23,874 nt of DNA. Source: a virus. The position numbers were made by a program, and so were the translations under genes. Shown in pieces: positions 14,893-21,645 of this stretch. The stretch spans positions 1 to 23,874 of IMG/VR virus record IMGVR_UViG_3300020141_000051. One strand, written 5' to 3'. A model generated the notes under the pieces. That model searched no databases. It was not told where the DNA came from and saw nothing but the letters and a program-made list of their open reading frames with translations. The first letter of the stretch is position 1, and each line of letters opens with the position of its first letter.

Positions 14893-15342
14893 TTAGCGTC
14901 TCTTGATACTTCCACCAGTCAAAAGATTGGAGTTCATATCTTGGGCATTTTTCACTGTCCCGTCTTTGTTTTTAACTGCTTTAACTGGCTTGTTCTTATA
15001 AGCAGGCCCGATAGCAACAGAACCTGCGTTAGTAGCACCAGCTGTAGCAGTTTCTTCTAGTGATCTATGTACAGTAGCGTTCTTTCCATTTGATGCTAAC
15101 TTACGAGCAACATTGCTGGCATGACTATGAGATCCAAAAGTTTTCCACTTGCGCCCGTCGATGTGTACATCATGTGGAGTATCTCTGCTGGGTTCTTCAC
15201 GATCCCACCCTTCGTCGTTGGCGCCGCCATCCATACGATATGCTAGCGAATCTTTGCGACCCATTCCGCTCACGCTCGAATCGTAGTCGCGTGTGTAAGA
15301 ATCTCTACGATCTCTCATTTCTAATAGTTCTGACATTTTCAT
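14893..15342 (-). CDS. Hypothetical virion-block protein, 149 aa
   Basis: It starts MKMSELLEMRDRRDSYTRDY: a short hydrophobic-acidic leader and then an Arg/Asp-rich stretch. The middle (about 64-93) reads GRKWKTFGSHSHASNVARKL and then ASNGKNATVHRS. This resembles a small alpha/beta element seen in several phage proteins, where a lysine-rich strand, a helix and a valine strand follow one another. The rest is polar and probably disordered. Function unknown. AGGA seven bases before the ATG at 15342 supports that start over the ATG at 15336. The leader resembles those of neighbours in this block. Confidence 0.65.
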   Translation of the reverse strand: MKMSELLEMRDRRDSYTRDYDSSVSGMGRKDSLAYRMDGGANDEGWDREEPSRDTPHDVHIDGRKWKTFGSHSHASNVARKLASNGKNATVHRSLEETATAGATNAGSVAIGPAYKNKPVKAVKNKDGTVKNAQDMNSNLLTGGSIKRR

Positions 15343-15343
15343 A

Positions 15344-15556
15344 TTATTTTCCTACAGGCTTTTCGCCAGTCATATAAGGCAAACTAAACCATAGCTGGAA
15401 CCACTCAGGCGTTCCTGGTTTAATATTATGTTCACGCATTAACTTGGCTTTTTCAGTTCCAGTAACGCTGATATTTATTCCGCCTAAATCGTAAGGTTGC
15501 AGGCCTTTAAATTCATTAACTCCTGCTAACTTCTTAAGACGTGCTATTTCATCCAT
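15344..15556 (-). CDS. Small hypothetical protein, 70 aa
   Basis: It begins MDEIARLKKLAGVNEFKG, a short amphipathic motif that recurs in other proteins of this block. It continues with GINISVTGTEKAKLMREHNI and ends PGTPEWFQLWFSLPYMTGEK plus PVGK. There is no membrane segment. Function unknown. The ATG shares bases with the stop of the Dps gene (TAATG), so the two are translationally coupled. Confidence 0.65.
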   Translation of the reverse strand: MDEIARLKKLAGVNEFKGLQPYDLGGINISVTGTEKAKLMREHNIKPGTPEWFQLWFSLPYMTGEKPVGK

Positions 15557-15993
15557 TATTTTAAACTCGCTCTTAACATCCAGCTGTGCTTCTTGTGTGC
15601 GTCCTGACGGTCTGCTAAGAAGTTGCTTAGTCCGTGATCTCCAGATTGCTCAGCCATATCAAATGTAATACGGAATATTTCAACCATTCTATCGCTGTCA
15701 ACTAATAATTCTTGAAGCATTTGTTGAAATTCGATTACTTCGTTTTCGTCATTAACTGCTGATAGCATACTAAACTTTTGTAAGCTGGCAGGAGTGTAAA
15801 TTTGTAGAGCACGTAGTTGTTCGGCAAATGTATCAATACTTCCGTAAGTCTCTTCGTAAATAGATCCGAATAGTGCGTGAAGTTGTCCAAACAACGGACC
15901 TTCTACGTTCCAATGAAAGTTTTGTGCCTTAATAGTAAATGCGTACTCGCTGGCAAATGCTGTTTTAAGTGCTAGATGATATTTCTCGTTCAT
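15556..15993 (-). CDS. dps: Dps-family ferritin-like DNA-protection protein
   Basis: A 145-aa four-helix Dps protein. The intersubunit ferroxidase ligands of the family are all present: H27 (QNFHWN), H39 (GQLHAL), D54 (GSID) and E58 (FAEQL). Dps oxidises iron with peroxide, stores it, and often coats DNA. The N-terminus is short and has no lysine-rich DNA-binding tail, so iron and peroxide detoxification is the safer role. I prefer the ATG at 15993, which follows the upstream stop as TAATATG with GGA nearby. An ATG at 16005 would add MESN. It sits inside the virion block, so it could be packaged or made late. Confidence 0.88.
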   Translation of the reverse strand: MNEKYHLALKTAFASEYAFTIKAQNFHWNVEGPLFGQLHALFGSIYEETYGSIDTFAEQLRALQIYTPASLQKFSMLSAVNDENEVIEFQQMLQELLVDSDRMVEIFRITFDMAEQSGDHGLSNFLADRQDAHKKHSWMLRASLK

Positions 15994-15994
15994 A

Positions 15995-16993
15995 TTAGAT
16001 TCCATACTTATTTTTCTTAATCTTGGCTATTGGGCTAGTTTTATTAATGCCAGGAATTTCTTCACTGCGCTTACCGCTCCAGTTTTCAATAGTGCCTGCT
16101 CCGACTTGTAGTGCGGCCGCTTTAACCATTTCATATTCTTCTTCTGTATATGAACTAATCAAAGGATCCCCGCCAATCCAGTTATCAGCTTCTATCTTAG
16201 TAGGAAATGTAGGTGCTCCTGCTAGAGCAATACCCATTCTGTAGTTCTTATACATACTGCCAGTTGCCATGTTTATACCAGGCAAGGTAGTGGTATTCTT
16301 CATAGCGGCCTTCTTTTCTTTATCCATAGGCTTAGTACCGCCTTTGCCCACTGCTCCAGCTGAGCCTTCGGATATCTTTTGTTGAAGATTTAAGTAATGC
16401 GCCACAACTTCAAACACTGGATATGATTGACCTTCAATATCAATAGTTGTTGAAGGACTAATGCCCATGTCTTTATAAAATGCTTTCTTATTTCCTGACA
16501 ATGCGTTGGCACGTAGATCTGTAGCACTGGCCAAACGCTTCATTGGTTTATTATCAATCTGATTAAATTTATAAAAACCGTGTTTGCCCTGGACACCGTT
16601 ATTTTTAGCTAGGCCTGTATACAACCACTGTTCGTCTGTATAAATGTTTAAGTGTACATTTTCGCCGTGTTCTTCGTAAATGTGACTACACATAACAAAC
16701 AAATCTTGTTCAGGTATAACGTGTCCTGCGACTTCTGGCCAGACAGCCGCCATTACTTGTAGTTTAACATCATATGGTAGTGGATTTTTAATATCTGTAC
16801 CACCGGTATTTTCATTAGTGCCCACATACCAAATAGGGTTAGCAGAAGCGTGTTGCCAAACATTCTTGTGACCTTTGTGCGGAGGATTCCAGCGGCCAAA
16901 ACAAATACCGATGGTCTTTAAACTACCGTCATGTTCTTCTCCACCCTCAGGAACTGTTTCGTAAATGTTTTCAAATAGTTCTCTTAATCTCAT
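15995..16993 (-). CDS. Nucleotidyltransferase (HxGH type) fused to a phage C-terminal module
   Basis: A 332-aa two-part protein. After a leader MRLRELFENIYE, residues 26-205 form an HxGH nucleotidyltransferase: GRWNPPHKGH (33-42) binds ATP, and SATDLRAN (156-163) stands for the ISSTxIR-type motif of NMN and pantetheine-phosphate adenylyltransferases. It should transfer AMP or CMP to a phosphate-bearing substrate, which is unknown. A linker with ISEG (207-210) leads to a separate C-terminal module (about 235-332), ending SPIAKIKKNKYGI, which I recall from virion-block proteins of marine myoviruses. The ATG at 16993 overlaps the upstream stop (ATGA), with AGGAG ten bases before it. A GTG at 17017 is less likely. 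Confidence 0.8.
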   Translation of the reverse strand: MRLRELFENIYETVPEGGEEHDGSLKTIGICFGRWNPPHKGHKNVWQHASANPIWYVGTNENTGGTDIKNPLPYDVKLQVMAAVWPEVAGHVIPEQDLFVMCSHIYEEHGENVHLNIYTDEQWLYTGLAKNNGVQGKHGFYKFNQIDNKPMKRLASATDLRANALSGNKKAFYKDMGISPSTTIDIEGQSYPVFEVVAHYLNLQQKISEGSAGAVGKGGTKPMDKEKKAAMKNTTTLPGINMATGSMYKNYRMGIALAGAPTFPTKIEADNWIGGDPLISSYTEEEYEMVKAAALQVGAGTIENWSGKRSEEIPGINKTSPIAKIKKNKYGI

Positions 16994-18231
16994 GCTGTTA
17001 ATGCTCCTGGAGCCCACGTTGTTGGAACAATTTTAATAGGTCCATATTTGTGATGTTTTTGCGGATAACGTACATGACCTTCGCCGTCAGTATCCCATAT
17101 TTCTTTACGCGGTTGTTGTTTAGTTGCTGCATCCACTTGATCCTTCATATTACGGATACCTTTAATTAAAAATAGGATAGCATCTAATCCACCGGGATGT
17201 TCTTGCGTCATAGCAATAATATGGTCTTGTTTTTTCTGGCTAACACCTTTCTGCGTCATCCAGTTGGTAAACGTAGCACCTGTAATGCTGGCAAAGTCTT
17301 GTTTGCCGCTAGCGTGTAAATTACTCATTTGATTAAAGAATGGATAAAAAATTCCGTTCTTATCTGGATCGGGTAAACTACCCATAAAGCCGTCGATTAC
17401 TGCTTGGTGTTCTTCTGCGTATGTTATCATTTCATCCACAGCACCTGTATCAAATTCTCCAGGTGCTTCGTCTGTATAGATAGGCCCTTGTACAATTAAT
17501 CCAGCGGTACCATTAAATTCTTCAAAACTATCCTTAGGCTCTTGTTCTCTATCGCTAGCTCCAAAACTAGGAAACGTAGCATGTCCGACAATCATAACTT
17601 GTGCCTGCGCAATGCGTTGCCCTAAGTCGCTGCCAGCATCGACGTGGTATGCTGTCTTTGATTTAGGATTAGGAGCAAATGTCCATGTGCCCTCTGGATG
17701 ATCTTCTGCTGTTGTGCTAAGGTCTTTACCTGCTGGCATAAATCTCTTAGGTAATGCTGGATCAACTCCATACAAACTGTCTGCGTAAACAAACCCTACG
17801 AAGTCTGCTGGAGTAGCGGCATCGAATAGCGGATATAAGTTACTAAAATTTGTAGCGAATTCTTGACGCTTTCTAGCATCTTCAGGAGTCTTGGGATTGC
17901 CACTTTGATTGGCAATAAAATCGTATACACTGTCCGGACTAGCAGACTTAACACCCCTACTCCATTGATTATGTCCTGCTAAGATCAATGGGCCGTTGAC
18001 TTCTTCTCTACCCCAATATACCTGAGGATTGCCATCCCACTTTCTACGTAGTGTAGTTTTGCCAGCTTGCTCAGTTGCAATCTCTTTGAAATGATTAAGT
18101 GCTTCTAATGTACCACTTACACCTTTAAAGAACACTAGGTGTTCAGGATGATTAAATGGTCGTCCGTATTTTTCCATACTGTCGTCGGCAGCTTTAGTAG
18201 ATTCACGGAAGAATAGTTCTCTTAGTAACAC
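16990..18231 (-). CDS. DUF6267-like phage protein with a ligase-type KxDG motif
   Basis: A 413-aa protein, recalled as a conserved myovirus family (DUF6267). It begins MLLRELFFREST. At 60-69 it has TLRRKWDGNP, which contains the KxDG signature of motif I in the ATP-dependent ligase and capping nucleotidyltransferase superfamily. HNQWSRG follows at about 87-93. An EGTW further on and a C-terminal lysine-rich KHHKYGPIKIVP could serve as later motifs, but I cannot confirm all five. Function therefore stays open: polynucleotide ligase-like, or a fold that has lost activity. The start is GTG at 18231, six bases after AAGGA and just after the upstream stop. Confidence 0.7.
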   Translation of the reverse strand: MLLRELFFRESTKAADDSMEKYGRPFNHPEHLVFFKGVSGTLEALNHFKEIATEQAGKTTLRRKWDGNPQVYWGREEVNGPLILAGHNQWSRGVKSASPDSVYDFIANQSGNPKTPEDARKRQEFATNFSNLYPLFDAATPADFVGFVYADSLYGVDPALPKRFMPAGKDLSTTAEDHPEGTWTFAPNPKSKTAYHVDAGSDLGQRIAQAQVMIVGHATFPSFGASDREQEPKDSFEEFNGTAGLIVQGPIYTDEAPGEFDTGAVDEMITYAEEHQAVIDGFMGSLPDPDKNGIFYPFFNQMSNLHASGKQDFASITGATFTNWMTQKGVSQKKQDHIIAMTQEHPGGLDAILFLIKGIRNMKDQVDAATKQQPRKEIWDTDGEGHVRYPQKHHKYGPIKIVPTTWAPGALTA

Positions 18232-18233
18232 AA

Positions 18234-18608
18234 TTAATCCTTGTACTTGCCTTCGCTATGATCTTTCTTAAGATCATCATGTAAATGCTTACATACTTGT
18301 AAACATTGTCTATCAGTAATATCTTCTGGCAATTCACGCAGGGGATATTTTGTAATGTATTCTTTGTAGCACTCTTTAACTGCGTTAGCAAATACACTAG
18401 GGTTAGTTGTTTGTTTATTTTTAATACGATCCTTACACTTAACAACAGCTGGATAAACATGGCGGCGATATAAATCGTCGTCGTGATTCATGTAGAATGC
18501 TAAATCTTCTACTAAGTCAAAGTTAAGTTCGGTCTTTTCACCGTTTTTCTTAACAAACTTTTTCTCTTTATCAAAGTCTTTGTTTTCTAATAAGTCTGTA
18601 ATACGCAT
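18234..18608 (-). CDS. Conserved phage hypothetical protein, 124 aa
   Basis: It starts MRITDLLENKDFDKEKKF, then a compact helical domain with FDLVEDLAFYMNHDDDLYRR and cysteines at conserved-looking places (VKCKD, VKECYKEY, QCLQVCKHLHDD). Proteins of this pattern occur in T4-like marine phages, from memory, without known function. I prefer the ATG at 18608; a TTG at 18620 would add four residues. The leader resembles those of the two genes that follow it. The stop lies just before the GTG of the DUF6267-like gene. Confidence 0.65.
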   Translation of the reverse strand: MRITDLLENKDFDKEKKFVKKNGEKTELNFDLVEDLAFYMNHDDDLYRRHVYPAVVKCKDRIKNKQTTNPSVFANAVKECYKEYITKYPLRELPEDITDRQCLQVCKHLHDDLKKDHSEGKYKD

Positions 18609-18653
18609 TTTTGAGCCCAAATTATAAGGTCGCAGTTGTGCTAGCCGATAATG

Positions 18654-18661
18654 TATTTATC
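18654..18661 (-). promoter_or_regulatory. Possible T4-type late-promoter element
   Basis: The minus strand reads GATAAATA, seven of eight bases of the T4 late -10 box TATAAATA, 46 bases before the 124-aa gene at the head of the internal-protein block. It lies inside a small inverted repeat (CGATAA / TTATCG, loop ATACA). No -35 box is needed at T4 late promoters. An 8-base motif in AT-rich DNA is weak evidence. Confidence 0.25.
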
Positions 18662-18679
18662 GCGAACGCCGTTCTACTA

Positions 18680-19309
18680 TTACTGTTTGATTTCAGCTTC
18701 AGGCCTAATTATACGTTCTATTTTAGTAATAGAACCGCCTAAATGCATCTTAGCCATGAGCAACATGTTGTCGCCGTTGATATAGAAGTATGTACCACCC
18801 CAGCTAGTGGGTTTTTGTAAGTCTCTACGACAGCTTTTAGTCATTTTAATCTTACTAGTGTTATCTGCCCAATTAACAAATGCTAGTTGCGGTTGACTAC
18901 TTTTACCCATAGTAACACGATAATCGAATGGAATTTTAGGCATGATGATAGTTCCAACTTCTAAGTCTTCATCCGGACTGCTGTAATATTTTACACGCTC
19001 TGAATCAAAGCGTATAATCGCATCTACATCTTTTTTATTGTTACAGTATAGGCTAATCCACGGACTCTCTACTCGTAGGCTATAATCTTCCATGGTAGAT
19101 AGCTTTTTATGCAGCTGGTAAGCAAACCCGAAGTCGTCTTCGGTTACTTTATTAGACGGAGTTCGATAGTATGCGCTAAGGTCTTTTGGATCTAGTTGAA
19201 ACGATACGTGTTTCTTTTTCAAATAGCTTAAAATTGTATCAAGGTCTCTGCTTCTAAAACAAGCAGCCAAAGAAGATACCAGCACAATCTTGTGCTGGTA
19301 TTTCCCCAT
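18680..19309 (-). CDS. Hypothetical protein, 209 aa
   Basis: I do not recognise the family. The protein starts MGKYQHKIVLVSSLAACF and has a mix of helices and beta strands, with blocks such as VKYYSSPDEDLEVGTIIMPK, CRRDLQKPTSWGGTYFYING and HLGGSITKIERIIRPEAE. It is soluble and basic. The ATG at 19309 lies 10 bases after the clpA stop and has no good Shine-Dalgarno, so it probably depends on coupling to clpA. A 12-bp-arm hairpin covers codons 4-12. Longer in-frame starts at 19339 and 19396 overlap clpA and have no better ribosome site. The next gene downstream is 71 bases away. Confidence 0.65.
   Translation of the reverse strand: MGKYQHKIVLVSSLAACFRSRDLDTILSYLKKKHVSFQLDPKDLSAYYRTPSNKVTEDDFGFAYQLHKKLSTMEDYSLRVESPWISLYCNNKKDVDAIIRFDSERVKYYSSPDEDLEVGTIIMPKIPFDYRVTMGKSSQPQLAFVNWADNTSKIKMTKSCRRDLQKPTSWGGTYFYINGDNMLLMAKMHLGGSITKIERIIRPEAEIKQ
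19276..19301 (-). other. Strong inverted repeat in the first codons of the gene after clpA
   Basis: Perfect 12-bp arms (plus-strand ataccagcacaa and ttgtgctggtat) are separated by two bases, so the RNA would form a stem of about 11 bp with a tight loop. It begins about 19 bases after the clpA stop and is followed on the minus strand by CTTCTTT. It could act as a weak terminator or attenuator after clpA, as a processing site, or as a brake on translation of the 209-aa gene. Confidence 0.6.
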
Positions 19310-19319
19310 GAATAAACTT

Positions 19320-21590
19320 TTAGTTGTCTTCTGTAACATCTTCAGTCTTGTTTTCGATAGATAGCAGTGGAACTTTAACTGTCTTACCCCTAGCATTTAA
19401 TACTAGTTTATCTTTATCAGTAGTAATAGTTAACCATCCACCAGCCTTTAAATCGCCAAACAACATCATCTTAGCAAGGTCGCGTTTGATTTCCTTGTCA
19501 ATTACACGTTGTAACGGACGAGCACCCATCTTAGGATCAAATCCCTTTTCAATTAACCATTCAATAGCATCTTTGTTAGCTTTGATACGAATGCCTTTCT
19601 CCTTAACTTGTTCACGGAGTTCATCCATAAACTTGTTAACAATTTTAATCATTGTATCTTTACCTAGCTTGTTAAACGTAATAACACCGTCTAACCGATT
19701 GCGGAACTCCGGTGTGAGGAACTTCTTCAAATCGGTGTCGCTGTAGTCTTTATCCTGTGCTCCAAAACCAATTGCGTTCTTTTCAGCACTTTGAGCGCCA
19801 GCATTAGTAGTAAGAATAAGAACTAGTTGACGGCAGTCTGCTTTCTTGCCATTGGAACCAGTAATGAAACCGTTATCCATAAGTTGTAGCAACACAGTCA
19901 TAACATCTGGATGAGCTTTCTCAACTTCGTCTAACAATAAGACAGCATTAGGTGCTTCCTGGATACCAGTAATTAATTGACCAGCATTCTCTTCAAAGCC
20001 AACATAACCTGGAGGGCTACCAATTAGCTTACTGATACTGTGCTTTTCTTGATACTCACTCATATCAAAGCGTAGTAGTTTAGTACCCAAGTGCTTGGCC
20101 AGTGCCTTAGCGGTTTCAGTTTTACCTGTACCAGTCGGCCCCATGAATACAAAGCTACCAATCGGTTTGTTCTCAGACTTCAACCCAGCTTGTGCTACTA
20201 GAATTTTATCAACAATCTCTGTGATAGCCATTTCTTGTCCATAAACTTCTGAATGAAGTTTTTCGTCCAGCGTTGCCAAATTAGCACTTTCTGTTTCAGC
20301 TACTTGTTCAGCCGGAATATTAATCATCTTAGCAAGTTCAAATTGAATTTCTTGCTCAGTTATAATACGATCATCCGCCAGCTTTAAATTAAAACGTGAA
20401 CAGGCAACATCGATTAAGTCGATTGCTTTATCTGGCAATTTCTTATCAGCTTGATATTTGACTGATAGTTTAATAGCGGCCTGTAAGGCATCATCTTTAA
20501 TTTTAACGTTGTGAAATCCTTCGTAGTATTTCTTAATACCTTTAAGGATTTGAAGAGTCATCTCTTGAGTTGGCTCGTCAACTGTGATGCGTTGGAAACG
20601 ACGCATCAACGCACGATCCTTTTCAAAGTGTTTACGGTATTCTTCCCATGTGGTACTAGCAATAACTTTAACATTGCCTTTACTCAGTGCTGGCTTCATC
20701 ATGTTAGCAAGATCGTTAGCACTATTGCCTGCCGAACCTGCGCCAGAGATCATGTGTGCTTCATCGATAAACAAGACAGTCTTACCTTTCTTAGTAAGAG
20801 CTTTAAGCACCATTTTGAAACGTTCTTCAAAGTCACCGCGATACTTACTGCCCGCAAGCATAGCACTAATGTCGAGATTGTAAACTGTGTATTCTTTTAA
20901 AAATTCTGGTACTGCGCCTTTAACAATATTAAAAGCAAGTCCTTCTGCGATAGCAGTTTTACCTACACCTGGATCTCCTACAAGGATAACGTTATTTTTA
21001 CTACGACGACCTAGTGCCAAACTAATATTTTCTAGTTCGTCGATGCGTCCAATTACAGGATCAATTTTGTTCTTTTTAACAGCTTCGTTGAGGTTGGTTG
21101 TAAATGATGCCAAGGCCTTTGCGCTACTAGAATCGTGAACTTCTTCTTCAACTTCTTCTATACTGCTATCCAAGTAGCCAGCAAATTTATCTTTATCAAT
21201 ATTTGCCTGTTGAATATAAAAATTAGCCCACGAGCGTTTTTCGCTCATCATAGCAAGGAATACATCTGTAGGTTCTATGCGTTGCCTGCCGTTAAACAAC
21301 ACTTGAGTAAATGCTTTGTTGAGAACACGCTCTACACTTTGTGTCTTTTTTGGCTTAACTACTACATCTTGAACAGTAATTTCAGAGCATTTTTCTGCCA
21401 GATACTCCGTGAGATTCTTACGTAGACTGTCTACATCGGCACCATAACCTTGTACTGTCTTGCTAAATGTATCTTCAGTTAGCATTGCAAACAATAAATG
21501 TTCAATAGTAAGATATTCGTGGTGTAATTTTTTAGCAGTATCAATTGCTTTTTCAAAAACTGCTTGTAGATTGTCGCTTGGTTCTACCAT
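19320..21590 (-). CDS. clpA: ClpA-type AAA+ unfoldase
   Basis: A 756-aa protein, matching the length of bacterial ClpA (about 758). An N-domain (1-140) is followed by two AAA+ modules. D1 has Walker A GDPGVGKT (205-212) and Walker B LFIDEAH (273-279). D2 has Walker A GPTGTGKT (484-491), Walker B LLLDEVEKAH (551-560) and sensor-2 GARPLQR (689-695). The long middle coiled coil of ClpB is absent. At 607-609 the loop reads IGF in KNAIGFG, the position and kind of the ClpP-docking loop of ClpA/ClpX. It therefore should feed substrates to host ClpP. No clpP or clpS is seen nearby. AAGGA and a promoter precede the ATG, so it is its own transcription start. Confidence 0.95.
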   Translation of the reverse strand: MVEPSDNLQAVFEKAIDTAKKLHHEYLTIEHLLFAMLTEDTFSKTVQGYGADVDSLRKNLTEYLAEKCSEITVQDVVVKPKKTQSVERVLNKAFTQVLFNGRQRIEPTDVFLAMMSEKRSWANFYIQQANIDKDKFAGYLDSSIEEVEEEVHDSSSAKALASFTTNLNEAVKKNKIDPVIGRIDELENISLALGRRSKNNVILVGDPGVGKTAIAEGLAFNIVKGAVPEFLKEYTVYNLDISAMLAGSKYRGDFEERFKMVLKALTKKGKTVLFIDEAHMISGAGSAGNSANDLANMMKPALSKGNVKVIASTTWEEYRKHFEKDRALMRRFQRITVDEPTQEMTLQILKGIKKYYEGFHNVKIKDDALQAAIKLSVKYQADKKLPDKAIDLIDVACSRFNLKLADDRIITEQEIQFELAKMINIPAEQVAETESANLATLDEKLHSEVYGQEMAITEIVDKILVAQAGLKSENKPIGSFVFMGPTGTGKTETAKALAKHLGTKLLRFDMSEYQEKHSISKLIGSPPGYVGFEENAGQLITGIQEAPNAVLLLDEVEKAHPDVMTVLLQLMDNGFITGSNGKKADCRQLVLILTTNAGAQSAEKNAIGFGAQDKDYSDTDLKKFLTPEFRNRLDGVITFNKLGKDTMIKIVNKFMDELREQVKEKGIRIKANKDAIEWLIEKGFDPKMGARPLQRVIDKEIKRDLAKMMLFGDLKAGGWLTITTDKDKLVLNARGKTVKVPLLSIENKTEDVTEDN

Positions 21591-21612
21591 GTGATTCCTT
21601 ATGTGATATGTT

Positions 21613-21642
21613 ATTATATAGTATTTGTTTTACTAATGTCAA
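21613..21642 (-). promoter_or_regulatory. Sigma70-type promoter of clpA
   Basis: Minus-strand TTGACA (21642-21637), an 18-base spacer and TATAAT (21618-21613): both boxes are perfect, with the spacer one base over ideal. It lies in the 55-base gap between dnaJ and clpA. No sigma32-like heat-shock box was noticed. Confidence 0.8.
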
Positions 21643-21645
21643 TAG

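Noticed and set aside
14881-14896. AT-rich CTAAATATATAAAGA on the minus strand before the 399-aa gene, like a late promoter
   Set aside because: The match overlaps the upstream stop codon, and the best TATAAAGA register would place the start within or after the ribosome site.
17015-17017. Upstream GTG start giving the nucleotidyltransferase an N-terminal MGSRSINS
   Set aside because: It overlaps the DUF6267-like gene by 28 bases, while the ATG at 16993 has the ATGA junction and AGGAG.
18621-18626. TATAAT on the minus strand just before the 124-aa gene
   Set aside because: No -35 box is found at 16-18 bases, and a start here would leave only about six bases before the ATG.
19324-19746. Plus-strand open frame of 140 codons opposite the clpA 3' end
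   Set aside because: It is antisense to the conserved D2 module of ClpA and shows no motif or ribosome site.
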